DNA of 64,000 bases, taken from the NCBI GenBank assembly GCA_036345935.2, contig JADWOT020000002.1, forward strand, positions 9,702,196 through 9,766,195, given 5' to 3'. Shown piece by piece: positions 50,906 to 64,000 of this stretch (position 1 is the stretch's first letter; every line of letters starts with the position of its first letter). Position numbers and translations under genes: made by a program. Under the pieces are notes generated by a model. The model worked only from the letters and a program-made list of their open reading frames with translations. It ran no database searches and was not told the origin of the DNA. This DNA is from Taenia hydatigena (taxonomy: Eukaryota > Platyhelminthes > Cestoda > Cyclophyllidea > Taeniidae).

Positions 50906-51427
50906 ATGAGCAGTGTTATCAAACAAGCATTATGCTTGCCCGATACGGTGCTTCGTCCTTTTATTTACACACCACCAGCAGAGGAGGATGCAATATTCAA
51001 CGGCATCGGTGCAGCTTACGTGGTCCCAAAGCCACTAATGACAAAAAATTATGCAGTGAACTCCACTAAAATGCCACAGCACACTGTTTTGTAGTTATAT
51101 TGCAAGTCACTCAAGTTATGCGCACCACTTTGGGCACCATAAAGCGAAGAAGGTGGCGCGGGCGTCGCCTCGTTGCTATTCTTCAAACATGGACCGTAAA
51201 CCAATATCAAGGATGTAAATGGGGCCACTGTGGCAAAGTTTTTTGCATTCTCCCTCACTGAACGTGATAACATGATATCTTTACCGATGCAGTTTAACAT
51301 TATCGCCCCTTTTGATGGAGTTATAGAAGAACCTGTGAGGCAAGTAGGCGAGCCGAATGTCCGACTTATCTGCGCAACAGAATCTGCCTGCGGACAGTTA
51401 TGCGCACTTCTGAGTGCCGTTAAATGA
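50906..51427 (+). other. Two open segments in one frame, possible exons or decayed gene
   Basis: An ATG-started frame (50906-51094) includes VIKQALCLPDTVLRPFIY and AAYVVPKPLMTKNYAV. A second segment, after a possible acceptor (ACCAATATCAAG) near 51.21 kb, runs to TGA at 51425 and includes FFAFSLTERDNMISLPMQF and GVIEEPVRQVGEPNVRL. Both lie in the same frame, with stops in the ~110 bases between. An antisense frame is also open across 51049-51300. The peptides look plausible, but no domain is recognised and no good donor was found after the first segment. Confidence 0.2.
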
Positions 51428-54400
51428 AATGAAAATTGTCATGCCAGATTGCTATACATCGAGGTTCACCGTATAATGATGCGATGAGTCGGCAAATAAG
51501 GGGGTATTAAATGCGAGTGTAGTGTGATTAGTAGACCTTGCGTGCAGGAGCAGATCACGAATCTGAGGATCATGGACGTTCAGTTTTTTCCACAATTCTG
51601 CTTTTATTAATTACACTAAGGATGTGAGCTAGTAAGCTGGTCTTAATTTTGTAGGTGCATTTGTACTAATGTCCGCGTGTGAAGTTGTTAGCGCCATTAG
51701 CATGCATTGAGATACTGCTTGCTTGGTTACAGTAGCTGACTTGGCTAATTGCCGCATGCGATTCGGCTCGGTGGTTGATATTTGCAGTCTGCTCTCAACC
51801 AAATATTCACTTCGCACATCACGCTAAAGATTGGAGCAGAATTTGATATGGTTTTTATCTGCCATTTATTACTCTACTATGTGGATTGACATGGAATCCT
51901 CCGATATAGGGCTGCACACGATATTCGCACTTTCCAGCTTTCAGTGGACAGTGTTCGCACGGGAAATTACATGACTGCTGCTAACTCTCATTTCATTTAC
52001 AAGCACTTCGTATGACGTGGATGCAAATACTGCAAAGAACATGGCGATCAGGAGGCTCTAGGAGGACAACTATGGGCAAATAAAGTGGGATTTCCTACAT
52101 GAATGCATGAAGGTTGATTGGTGTTGAGTAGCGAAATGCGTTTCGCCCCTCAATCCCCTGTAGTCCATCGCTAAAATGGTGATTAAGCAGAAGAATGCGC
52201 TGTTGCCATCAGGCTGCTTAGACACGAGAGTTAAGCAAACATACGGGGTTAGTGCGCACCCTCATGTCATCATTGGGTAGGTCTCCTTGAGTTGGCTTGT
52301 TTGGAATTGATATCAGTATAGAATATTCCTTTTCTTAGTTTAGGTTCTCTCAATTGCTTACTGCATTGTATGAATCCCTAACTATCCGTTCCTTCAATTC
52401 AAATCCACTTGTTTTTACACGAATAGAATTCGGGATTTTTCTTCACCTAGGCTCTGACTGCATAGTTTTATGATTTTAGAAGGCATAGAGCCACATATGG
52501 CGACAACAAATGTTCACAGCTGTGGTGCTTTGAACAGTCAAAAGAGAGCGAGATGGCATGGCACTTGCCTCATGTTTGGTAGGTGTGACGCAGGAGCTAA
52601 TGGTGATCCGCCAGTCATCGCAGTCGCCTCCTCCAACTGAGTGCAGTCACATCACTGCTTCCAGCTTTGTGCTTGGTACGGCTGAGGTAAAATGGAATGT
52701 GAATTTGAATCATTTAGTCGAAGCACTCTCCTCATTATCAACCTTTTACCACAGCACGCAAATCACAAACAATTTGCATAAATTGAGACAGTCAATGATT
52801 ACATTCAGTCGACGTGAAGTGCGACTTGTACCATTAATCTGTTTTATAGGAGGTACATCAAATATTTTGCTCGAGCACAAGGAACTTAACGGTGGCATCC
52901 AAATGCAAACAAAAGGCCAAAATGATTATGGGGTTAGTGCTTCAGTGGGTGGTGAGTGCATGCGATCTTGGTAATTTCCAGCGGTCACTTTATGCTTAAT
53001 TACCTGATTTTATCACATGCTAGTTGAGGGATGTTAGGCTGGACAACTTCACTGAAGACATCTTGGACATCCCATTCTACTTAAACAAGGCACGTTTGCA
53101 CTTAAATATGGCATTTACTTGGATTTTCCTCTACGTTTGAAACCATAAAACTGGGGTCAATGCAACTAATCTCTTCGAATGTTGCCACAAATGAAGCTTT
53201 AAACAGCAAGTCATCATTCCCAACAAATACTCAGGATGATGGAAGCCCATGCAACTGATTTTTTTGAAAACTCCTTCGATAAAAGACGATTTGCGTAACA
53301 AGTACGCAAAATTCTGCCTTATTTCTGCAGAACTACAATTCAAATGCACTCTGCCGTTATATTGCTAAGTAAAACAGGTGCATTTTATGCATTAAATCAT
53401 TTTCAATCCCATAATCCGTTGCAGTGATCGAAGAAAGAAAGTCATCGCACTGAGTCGGTGCACGACGAACACTACGGACACAGACAGACACAAAAAGACA
53501 GGACCAGGAACATTTGCGAGTAAGGATCCATGAATAGAACAGGGTTCGACGAAATCGGATTTGCATGGAAAGCTGTGGAATCAGAGCGATGTCAGTAGCT
53601 GCCAGAGCAACAATCAAATGCGTCGCACGCTGCGTGGAGAGCCTTCGAAGCTCAGTAAATGGATGAGAGCATCAAAGTGGCTACGGCAACCTCCGAATCC
53701 GCATGAGTATCGTCTACCTGGACCACATTATTGACTGTTACTTTTGTTTTTGGGGTTGTCAAGATCCTTCATTTCGTTCTGAATGCACATCAGCGTTTTG
53801 GAGCAATTTCCATATTCGAAGTTCTTCCTTGTCTTTGCTAGACTGTTGTTGTCGGAAAGCCACGAACCATCAAGGAAGACGGAGGTTCGTAGATAACTGA
53901 TTGGCCATGCAGCAGATGGGTCAGTGAAATAGTGGAGAGGATTGGTCCTTCTGAGGGCTATTAATGATCGAGTTTTCGAGTCAGAAGAGCCTTTTGTCTT
54001 TCCTCCTTGTCACTATCTATCGACTTTTTAGATCGTGGCTATCCGTCCCTGTCATGAATAACAGGCGCGCTTACTAAATTTTGGGTCAAGTAAAGTTGCT
54101 ATGTGAACCATTGGGTGCATTATCATGACCGATTTCAACCAGGATAATAAATCGGACATTCACAGAAGAGAAATCAGCTTATGAGCAAAACCTAGAAGTA
54201 GTGTCGGTGTGAAGGACTTGTCATTGCCTATGGAACAGCACAATCGCTCGACTTCATCATGTACCCCACCATTTTGACATTGCAAACGCTTGGTTACGTC
54301 AGTGAATTCATTGTGTGCACCACTCCCACCATCCCACCCTATTCCCGTTCGCTCATACCGTACAATCGGTTAAGAGTTTGATGAACGGCGCAGTGCAATC

Positions 54401-54724
54401 GACAAACGTATGGCTGTTCTTGAAATGCTTACATCACTAAGGGATGTCATCAATGAGCCACCAGATACCTTACCACCGTAGGTGACCTAAGGATTTCCGC
54501 AGACAGGAGTAGGTAGGTGAAGGGTCTACGTCTTAGTGAAGCTCCTTCTATGCTAGCACACAGATACACCTATGCGCCCAACCAACTCTGTCACAGGTTG
54601 ACAGACAGAATTCGCAGCAGTAGTAGAGATGGGTAAGTGCTTGTTGCTAGGGTTAAAAGCGTGGCCATTGTGACTACTTCATACGGCATAATCTTTCCAG
54701 AATTCGGCAACAATTTCAATTCCT
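51428..54724. other. No supported gene
   Basis: It holds a 138-codon ATG-started frame (52558-52974) that crosses a GTGAGT donor near its end. There is also a short frame at about 54374-54481 (peptide SAIDKRMAVLEMLTSLRDVI) ending at TAG beside a GTGA. Both are possible exons, neither recognised. Confidence 0.35.
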
Positions 54725-54945
54725 GTTGCAGTACTCTGTTTGTTAGAACTACTGGTTTCCGTCAAGGTCGCAGAGGTAGCGGTATTGCCCTAGGTGCATA
54801 GGCTGGCCTCCAAGCCATGCCAGCAGCTTACTTCCCTCCGCTCATTAAATATATATATTCTACCCTGACATTCTGCCTTCTTTTGCCTTCAGGAGAGCCT
54901 CAAGACGCTGCACCTGTAGCCTACAACACTAACAATATCAGAGAT
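54725..54945 (+). repeat. Dispersed repeat R3, plus-strand copy
   Basis: This is the inverted partner of 32535-32748. It translates in the same frame to AGLQAMPAAYFPPLIKYIYS and LLPSGEPQDAAPV, against AGLQAMPAAFSLLSNEYVYS and LLPSREPRDATIV in the other copy. A short third match to its right part (CTTCGAGGGAGCCTCAGGACG) lies at about 48358-48380. CTTTTGCCTTCAG|G could be a splice acceptor. It may be a repeat-embedded exon or simply a short interspersed repeat. Confidence 0.8.
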
Positions 54946-57900
54946 TGTTGCCAAGCCGTATTTCTGGCACAATGCTCATCAAATAAGCTGGCTGTTTTGC
55001 GAATCAATGGGGATAACAACGTGAAGCACGTCCTGTCGAAGAAAATTTGTACAGAAAGTGGACCCTGCATAGGTGACGTCCTATATCATATCATATATGT
55101 CATATCACATCATTTATCATTATTCTTTCAGAACAAAAGTTGAGTCAAATAAATGAACCAACGCAAAGGGAACCACAAAACTCGTGCGAAGTTTCCACCA
55201 AGCAGTGGGACGAAACGCTCTGACTGTCTAGTAACACTTCCTTGAGAAAATAACGTGAAAAATGGATTGCGAATAAAAAAGCTTTTAGGGGAACTCATGT
55301 ATCGCAATAAAACATCGTTGAGGCATTTGAGGAAACGGCTCGGATTATTTTTGGTCCGTATTTGCGATGCCCACAAAATAGAGCTACACGCATCTCAAGA
55401 CTAATGTTAGCTTATGAAGACGTTAGAGACTCTTCAAAATTCCGTTCAGCACCAATGGAGTTACGCTCACGTATGGCTTGATGCTTATTAGCCTCCATTA
55501 CACTCCTAGCAATTGCAGCTACTGAGACCAATAAGTACTACTGTTCCTAGCTAATAAATCCCCATCATATATGCTCCTGTATCACAGCTGATATCCCTTC
55601 AAAAGATATTATGATCAAAGCAGTCAACCAGCTACGAAGGGCCTTGACAATGACCCTCTCAGAAAGGACCACACGATTTCTACCGTATTCATGAGGCTGT
55701 GTCATGCATTTGATTTGAAATAACAATTTAAGAAATTGGGATAATTTCCTAAGCCACGTACAATCACTAAGGTTTCCTTTAGTCCATTATCTAAAAGAAG
55801 ATTAATATGACTTGTTACCATAAAACTTTTTAAAATTCTACTAGCCATAATTTAACAATCATATTCCACATCGTATAATTCGAACACCGTGGAGTTACAT
55901 TTCCATAAGACATTACACGACTTACATTTCTACCACTAAAAGTAGAGCAAAATTTTCCTTTAGCCATAAGAGAGAGTGAGTGGCTAGATGATGCAATCCT
56001 TAAAAAACAAGAATAAGCAATAGTTGCACACAACTTTTTCTCCATGGAATATTTTATTTTCATTTTTTGGTTGTAAAGAAAGCAGCTGATGTTAAAAAGC
56101 ACTCACGAAATCTCGACAAGTACTGCGTTTGCTCATGGATGCACCAGAGACAATCGGGTTCCAAGGTTAATGGATTGATGACCATGGAGGAAGGAAGTAC
56201 AACTTCGGCTTTAACGAGATGTAAAAAGCCTAACCAAGTGAAAGGACAGCGAGGGGTTAAAGTGATCAATTATGGGCATCATTGGTGAATCACACAGTTA
56301 GCCATGGAGCATGGCGCTAAACCCGTGCCTTTGGTAATAGGGAGTCAAACTCGCAGGAAGAGAGAAATTGGTGCAAATGTTGACGAGATAAAACACCTGA
56401 AACAAACGATTGCAGTTATTGCAATGCTGTCCTCGCGAACGCTCAGTCAAAGCTTTGAAACTGCCATCACCTATGTCTGATTGCTCATCACAAATAACAC
56501 AATCATTGACAGATGCACACTGTATTTCATGCTGGCTTTCCTCACCGAAGTCCAGACGAAGCATGTTGTTTTGGTGGGTCCATCTGTGGCAAAGTTACCT
56601 TCCATCTTTTAGCTAATCGGTGAGTCGGATACGCACTAAGGCAGTAACAATGACAGGATTTTACGTGGAACAAAAGACCGATTTAAGTTTTAGCATTTCT
56701 ATCTAAGGCCCGCATTGGCATGGCCAGCAAACTTAGGATTCTCGCGTTCTCACCCTCGAGGATTGATGCGGAAGTACCCTGAAGAGTCATGACGGAGGCG
56801 CTAGTCGAGTCTCTGTAGCAACGCTAAGCCTTATTCTAAATAACAGCGGAAAGGCGTAGGCAGAATGACAGGGGTGCAAGCGAAGCCAAATGATTGTCCA
56901 TGAAAGAGTGGAGCAAAGGGACGGCTTTAGCGTCTTCTCACTCACTGGCGTTACTAAAGCGAATGTTGTAGAGATCGTGTGAAAAGGTCTAATGTTGACT
57001 CCAGACCACAATAAGTCTCTTGGTAGCCTGAGCAGCCTCAAAACCAATTGAACCCGGAATTCACAATAAGCTGAACCAAAAAAAAAAACAAGTAATTTTA
57101 TGCTATTTAAACAGGACTTCTGGTGTATCCTAAAGTACAATTATGCCATAGTTTGTAGAAATAATTCAATAGAACTGGCGAAAATTGTATACATTTTAAA
57201 AAAAAAATTAATTGCCGACGATCGAAAAAATGAAATTTTGCCGTGACTGACTTGAACGCAGTGATTTGTCTACAACACGGGCTTTAAGTTCTTCTCCACG
57301 TTAATAACATGTGCCCATCCATACTACTCATTATGACTTCAGCGAAGAATCTTAGCTCAAACACTCAAGCTGTTTCACATCATCTTCACCATAAGAAATA
57401 TGCGTTTTGATGTAGCAATAATTTAGCAAGTGAGGTCTAATGCGTGCCTGCCACTCACTCGGCTCTACACTGGTGCTAAGGGCATTGCGCGCCCAAAGTA
57501 CGACGAGGATGATTTATTCCACACGAAGTCATTTGTGATGGCCACGGAGACATGGGTGAACAGCACAGGGTGCTAGCTGTGCACATTAGCCTTGTCATTT
57601 AGCACAGTACTTCTGTGCGCTCGAATAGTCAGTAGCCTCCGCCACTGCCTCCACAATGCGCAAGTCCTGGTTGTGGGAGGCTCTTTAATGCCATTAGCAG
57701 GTTGCCATCGCTACTAGCCAACCGTAGCAATAATGACGTGGCAGAAAGGACCTGTAGATCGTGTCGCTAAATATTTAATGAGAGGTGTTGTGTGCAATTC
57801 CTCCTCGTCATCTTCTCAAAAGTGATAGTTTTTTAGCCATGTCATGTGATCCGCCTCTTGATTTACCATTTCGGACACGAATGCTAGGATTTAAGATGGA

Positions 57901-60900
57901 ATGGAGGAGAAGTGCGGGTACTCCTGTAAATACGATCTCTTGCAACTTGGAAGGCATCGCCCATACTATAGCGCTGATGTGTTACGGCGGCAAAAGCGCG
58001 ACAATCGCAGTTACGTCATCAAACGAACCCCTGCAGACGCCATTTGGTAGCAGACCTCTGCTTTTGAATGCACCAGTGTCTGCTTCTAGCTAAAAAATAT
58101 ATGTAAGTTTGGCACAGTATTGCGCAATTAATCACCAGACTTCGTTAAAATTTGCCTAAGCACACTAAAAATCATTTGATTTTAGGAAACCTGACCCAAA
58201 TGCTAATCTGTCTTGTCAACTGCTATGCCTTCGACATTTCGGTATTCAAAGTCTTCTTAGTGAAATACTATATTAGGTTTACCTTGTAATAGTAATTACT
58301 CACTATTCACTATTTTCCGTTTTGTAGCTTAGGTCTCAACTCAAAAGGAGCGAACATCACATTTGTGGCAAGTGAGGTGTAAAGAAAAGCTCCAATCAAA
58401 TTTGGTGAGTGAATGCTCGGCTCCTATATAAACGCGCAGTGTCCAACCCTTAAAAGGCAGGGACAAGTCCTGTTGGAGATAATTACAGTCCTCCCTGTGC
58501 GCCACACCGCACGCGCATGCGCTTACTTCATTACTACTTCTAATAGCTCATTTGTTTCCAAATGTGCTTTGATCATTGACCAGGCCGCATTCCTGTTAGT
58601 GCATGACTGACACGATGGCGGTGGCGAAATACACTTTTCATTAAAGACGGACAAAGTTCACATTTGTGGAAGCCATGAGCTGTTGGGTTTTCAGGCGGAT
58701 CAACGAGAGTGGTAAAGAATCGGTAAGTGCATTGTGTGGGGAATGTTGTATGGCATTATCTAAAAGGTTACCAACAAATGTTTAGGTAAACTTGTTTTAT
58801 TTAGGCGGTGTCTGTTCAGCACAACCGTTTGGCGCATTACCGATTGAAGATGGCAAGTGTTGTTTAGTCAATGGAAAATTTTATGACAGCCCATATCACC
58901 AAAATAGGCATATCTGATTTTGCTCATTCGCATGCACTTTGACCATTATCTGAGTTATTCAAAATATATAATCAACGAAATATTTCGTAGGGGAAAATGG
59001 GATTCGTCTGCCTGGCTTCCAACTTAATCAAGATGAATGTGATGCAAGTAATTTACTACATTGCAAATTCCCACAATTAGGCTTCCCGCGTAATTAAACT
59101 GCGTTGCATGTAACCATTGTGTGTTTATCTCAACGAAGTTAAAAGCCAGTTCAAACAATGTCTACAGCGAGCTTTGCACCCTTTGAGACCACGTTCTTAC
59201 ATACTGTTGTTGATGCACGTTTACTTAGCCAGCAGCACTTTTTAATTTTACAGCTTTCATATTAAAAATACAACTTCAGATGCATGAAGTTTCTACTAAT
59301 CATTTCCCGCAGAGTTCTTACGCATTGTGACAATTCTATTTGATTCATTAAGACCCAACTTTGACTAGGTTTATGTATTCTATGTGCAAAGGTGGCCAGA
59401 AGGATTGGCTTTGATAATCCCGACTGCTGTGACCATGCATGCTAGTTTGTCCTTCCCCTTTAATCGAAGCATCTCTGTTAATGACACAAATGCCTGGCCG
59501 AATTGCATGCGCAAAAGTCGGCTGGTGCGGGTGACAACCTATAAAGTCGTCTAATAAAAACCGCAAGTCTGTAGTTGGGAACAACATAGAAAGCGATGGA
59601 AAGCAACGCTAGTTTTGCCTTGCATTATCAGCCGCAACATCTTTGGGCAGATATACATTTCTGAATTTATCAGCACTATCCCAAAATGCGCTCGAATTAG
59701 ATAGGAAGATGCAAGTATTGCCGTTTCAGACCTAGCCTCGTCTTAAGTACCCGTGACTTTTATGATATATTGCCTCTCAGGTAGCAAGATTGCCGCCCAG
59801 TAAATTGAATGAGCAATTACAAATCATTTTGTTCCACTTGCTTACCAAAGCTAGTTTTGCCCTAATTTGGCTCATGGCAACACACGGACCGGCGTGGACC
59901 CTCACTATGCCTGATGAAATAAAATAATTGCTGCGGTCGGAGGCTTGCATTTACGGACTACTTACATGGTCGTTTGCGAATACGATAGGTGCGCACGTTT
60001 GGGTTAACTTATGAGCACCTAAACAAACTGCAACAAAAATCAATTTAAAGCTGTCATTCCGATGGTGATGAGAAATGCAAGCACTAGAAGTGAATGCTCA
60101 TAGTAAAATACATAACTTTAGCCAAGTCCGTGTTGTAATTATAGCGAAAAACCAATGCAAATCTCACTAGTGGTTGTTAGCTATTCTGCTTTGCTAGCAG
60201 AGCGTGGCCAACTATTTTGCAATGCTTACTTATCTATGTGTTTATGCATTATATTTAAGTATTTCATAACTTGACAGCCCATGCATTCGCAGATCCATCC
60301 GCCTGCCACGAATCCCATTATTGAAGCGAGAGTTAAAGTAATGAAATGCTTATGCGTTCAATACATAGTGGTTTGACTTCTCCAAAATAACATGTCTGCC
60401 AATATGTAGCTAATATATGCGGTTGCGTGTCGAGAATAGCAGCCACTAATCATAACCCCAGGTGGTGCACATTAGCTACGTCAGGCCAGCATAAGTCTTA
60501 GCATTCTTCCTCTCGATACCATGATCTTCATAGTGTCAGGTGCAAATATGCCGCGTTTTCGTTAATAGATGAAGCGTTTTGCATAGAAGCTTGCTCAACA
60601 ACGGCTTTTACGCTGCAGCATCAAAGAGCCGCGCACCGAAAGGGCCTTGCTCTCACCACTCTTCAAATGGAGCCACATTGGTCCTGACTTCATTAAATAC
60701 AGTTGAGATGCAGAAAATTGGACAGAAACTACGAAGATACGGTCAGACTGACTGAAATGAAAATCATCTGCTTCGAGGTGAACTTTGCATCGCTCTCAAA
60801 CCAAAACGCAACTCTCAAGGACTGGGTTCCAATTCGACCTGCAGTGCGGCAGTGGGAAGAGTGAGCATTGTAAGCCCCGTTGTTAGTCGCACTAAACTTA

Positions 60901-62595
60901 TTAAATCGTCGCCTGATGGTATGCTTGAGTGTGCGGCTTCAATGCACAAATCCCTATTTGATTCCTTGGTATGTGCTAATTTTATTGTTAACTGATCTGT
61001 TGACGAATTTTGCCTCGCTGTTTATGGTTGCATCGTGAACGCATACGATGCAGTATCATTAATCACATGTAGGTCAGTGCGAATCCAAAAGCGGATATAT
61101 TGCAGGATAATCACAGCTCACAATATGCGACTATTGAAGAGAACTTTGTTCCATTACAGACTGCTGCCTCCCATCCATAACGCATTCCATAAAATATGCA
61201 TAGGTGATGTTTTCAGTTTTAAGTTCCCTCCTTTTGTTTATGCAAAAGATGTCCATATCTTGCATACGAGTTCATTTCTCCCACAACAAAGAATAAACGG
61301 GGTTGTTTAGCTGCTCTATGCGCTAAGAATGAAGTTATGGGCACGTAACCTTGGGTTAACTGGTCTGAGGACTTAATTTAATAAAGCTCTTCCCTCGATA
61401 TCAGTGTCCAAGTAAACGACAAGCGTTTCGGCTAACCAAAGTAAACTTGTGCTTATTTGCCATCAGCACTTGCTTTCCGTTGTCCATGCTTAACCGTCCC
61501 CATCTTGACGCTTTAGTAGGGTTATTTAATTCTTAAGTGCTCAACATCCCCCGCATAGTTTACTTCTAATATTGCATCCTACATGGCATGCAAAGTGTTT
61601 TCAACGGCGCTTGCCCAGCAAGTTCGTATTAATTTATGTGATGTGCGGATGATTTTGTAAGGGCGCTACAAACCCTGCGAGATTAGTCCATTTGTCTTTG
61701 GTAGGCATTTTTGCGCCACATCGCCATTAGTAATATTTGCGGAGTGCCTTTGACACGTTGCAATTATACGATCGAATGATCGTACTGATTTTTCCACAAG
61801 CAATGGCGATTCCTTAAGTTGAAGTGCTCCAACTGCTTCCAGTGTCAAAACCATGTGGCGCACGACTTGCCCTATCAGTACTTTACCCTGGCCATGTTCC
61901 CAGATTGTACAGGTTTTAAAATTATTTATGAACACAGTGCATTACTTTCCTAGGAAATACGTTTGGGTGCAAATCGTTCCAACTGTAGATGTGAGTGCAC
62001 GTATGATGCAGTGCCTTTAAAGGGCGGTTTAGTGCGTTCATTTATCCTGCCATGACATAATAAGATTCCAAACTTTGCTGCCCTTGCAGGTTGCAAACCA
62101 TTGCCCATCATGCGTTTCCCCAAGGCATCTCTATCCCAACATATTGTGGACCTTTTCGTTCATGACGTCAAGACATGGGGCAGCCGAGAGTGGCATTTAA
62201 GGCTTAAGGGCTAGGAAATACTTTTTTTTGCTTCTGCAGGTATGTTCAGGCACCAGTTAGCCTATCCCACATAAGAAGATAACAGAGCATATCTCATAAT
62301 CATTTCGATAATCATAAGGTACCTATGCGCATTAGAACGTGGCATGTCGGTGGCAAAGGTAAAACCTAGCCTCTCGAGAAGCAATGCATGGGAATCATGT
62401 CGTGACTCTCTTTACGTCGCTGTATAAAGTGGATATGACACCAAGAATATAGCAACACACGCGCGTGAAGCAACCATAAATTGCAATGCAACAATTATTA
62501 GCAGCTAAGGAACCGCAATAAAATCAACGTATCCCAAGGAATTGAACAAGCAGTTACACATTAAAGCTGGACGCTTCAGCTTAGTATTCGCGACT
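54946..62595. other. No supported gene
   Basis: Chance-length frames only. The more protein-like ones are 57838-58093 (plus, ATG just after TTTTTTAG) and 61935-61666 (minus, ATG start, 89 codons). No domain is recognised. Confidence 0.35.
57078..57088 (+). repeat. A11 run after AATAAG
   Basis: An 11-A run lies nine bases after AATAAG, in the layout of a poly(A) tail after a poly(A) signal variant. It could mark the 3' end of an old retroposed copy, but no parent sequence is recognised. A second run of ten A lies at 57198-57207. Confidence 0.5.
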
Positions 62596-62742
62596 CTTAG
62601 TTGGGACATCCAAGGTCTAACTGAACTCCATTCAGACCAAATCAAACTGTTTTCGAAACCGGTTTCTCCCTCCGGCCCCTCTATTAACTAAAGTGTCAAG
62701 TTCTTGTTTGGGGCAATTACCCTTCAGATACCGGATCTTGAC
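62596..62742 (-). repeat. Dispersed repeat R4, minus-strand copy
   Basis: This is the inverted partner of 40112-40255, 22 kb away. Identity is high by eye, so this is one of the younger repeat pairs in the window. Confidence 0.85.
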
Positions 62743-64000
62743 AAGGCATACGTTCTACTTTTAAAGCCTTCAGAGAAGATGGAAGAGACTTGTGTAATGT
62801 TGAATTAATCAAAACGCTATCCGCTTGTAAGCTAGCGCATGTGATTTTTCCGTGAAACTCTGTATGATATTCCGGAAACCTGTTAGAGACTACATTTCTC
62901 GTAGCACTTGCATTGCTGGCTTCTAACATGTTTAGCCTAGGCCTTCATTTTGTTACGTGCTGGTCCACACAGAATGCTTTAACTGGAAGAAAAAGAAGGC
63001 GCAGGAGGTGATGAAAAAAGAAAACGAAAGAAAGGGTATAAGGAAAAGAAGGTGAAAGCTCTGGTCTGACTTTTGTAGACTCTGGAACCCTGTTCATTTT
63101 AATGGAGTTGGTACTTGTTTAAACGTCTGCTAAGTTAATGGACAATAAATTTCGCTTTCCAAACAAACCTCTTCTCATTGCAGACTTCCTCTTGCACGAA
63201 TCCATCATTCACCACTTATAAGTATCTATTTAACAACACTGACCAACACTGCCTGCGTCGCCGCTGTCACCACCACTGTTTCGCAACGCGGGCTATGAGA
63301 CGTTTCTCAATGTTGCCATCATCGTCTTCAAAAACAATACTTATTGTTGTTGACTTTGACAATAATGGCAAGGAGGAATGTGGACGTAGGAGCGGATCTA
63401 TGGGAAGCCATTGGGAAGCACTAAGGGCCCTTGGGATCGTTGTCGTCGTTGGAGACAGGTGCGGTGTCGAAGCAATTACTAGAGGACCAATGGATGCATT
63501 TGAGAGTTGCCTTGCTCCTTCTGCTCCCTCTTAGAGTGGAATATTTCTTAATGCAGAACACAAGCAGACAGGCAGCGCGGCTGTGTGGGTGATAGGTGGG
63601 CGGATCGGCGAAGGCGGCGAAAGGGCGGCATTGTGGCATTGCGTATGTTGCACAGATTACATGAGATACTATCGTAGGCTTACAATCACACCGCTTCTGC
63701 TTGTTCTTCCCGTATTTGTTTAAATTAAGGTAGTAGTTAGATTAAGGTCTTTGACAGCAGCATGCCATGTGCATTAGCCTTATTATTATGACATACAAGG
63801 AGAGCAAGGCTTGTGTGTTGGATGGAGAATAGTGGGAGAGCTTCATAAATAAGAGGAAATTATACTGCAAAACAGGTGTTAACATGGCTTTGCGTACATG
63901 CATGTTCCTTCCTTCAGTGCCCCTAAGGTAGCAAGGATTGCATATTTTCTCTAGATGGAACGACGCTCACCATTGCCAGTCGCCTTTTGCCACTCTGGCG
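62743..64000. other. No supported gene
   Basis: A 118-codon plus-strand frame (63178-63534) is low-complexity in part and has no independent support. The window ends in ordinary sequence. Confidence 0.35.

Noticed and set aside
52558..52974. 138-codon plus-strand ORF ending near a GTGAGT
   Set aside because: No acceptor-bounded exon and no recognised domain; length within chance.
58675..58722. Tiny ATG exon or 28-base micro-exon (TTTTCAG ... TCG|GTAAGT), recalling flatworm micro-exon genes
   Set aside because: A single unit whose length is not a multiple of 3, with no neighbouring micro-exons found.

Overview
The window looks like nuclear DNA from a flatworm, most probably a tapeworm (cestode). 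The argument rests on one locus. At 44.06-44.66 kb a short signal-peptide exon is followed, after a 227-base intron with GT/AG ends, by a phase-1 exon encoding one fibronectin type III (FN3) domain. That layout and the P-x-G-S-x-x-I-R-L-[ST]-W core match the oncosphere antigen family of taeniid cestodes (EG95 / 45W / TSOL18 type). Intron-containing genes, very low gene density, AT-rich composition, tandem repeats and diverged dispersed repeats all fit a eukaryote. Nothing bacterial is present: no operons, no ribosome binding sites, no long ORFs. Species cannot be told from the sequence alone.

Layout. 1-13.9 kb is gene-poor: a two-copy tandem duplication (1.52-2.26 kb), a 64-bp satellite running into a single N (4.49-4.75 kb), one copy of a dispersed repeat (R2, 8.95-9.42 kb) cut by a 100-N gap, and a perfect 13-bp hairpin (12.27-12.30 kb). 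13.9-19.0 kb and 33.6-37.3 kb are two islands of a large dispersed repeat family (R1) with extreme purine/pyrimidine strand bias. Two ~1.85-kb direct copies lie at 17.20-19.04 and 33.61-35.48 kb, and a diverged inverted copy at about 14.39-15.30 kb. The second island ends in an ~830-bp tandem duplication (35.59-37.24 kb). 19-33.6 kb holds no recognisable gene. 37.3-46.1 kb is the most gene-like part: some weak minus-strand exon candidates, then the plus-strand FN3 locus with a second, tandemly duplicated FN3 exon at 45.66-45.95 kb. 46-64 kb is again mostly featureless, with small dispersed repeats shared with earlier parts of the window.

How it fits together. Both FN3 exons carry an in-frame stop near their 3' ends, at different codons, and each copy has a sense codon where the other has its stop. 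They therefore look like independently disabled, or C-terminally truncated, members of a locally duplicated antigen family. The first could still give a secreted single-domain protein of 119 residues.

Limits. At about 42% GC I estimate roughly 20 stop-free runs of 100 codons or more by chance in six frames over 64 kb. Most medium ORFs here are therefore not evidence of genes, and I list only those with a splice signal or another independent reason. I saw no tRNA, rRNA, CRISPR, reverse transcriptase or transposase motif.
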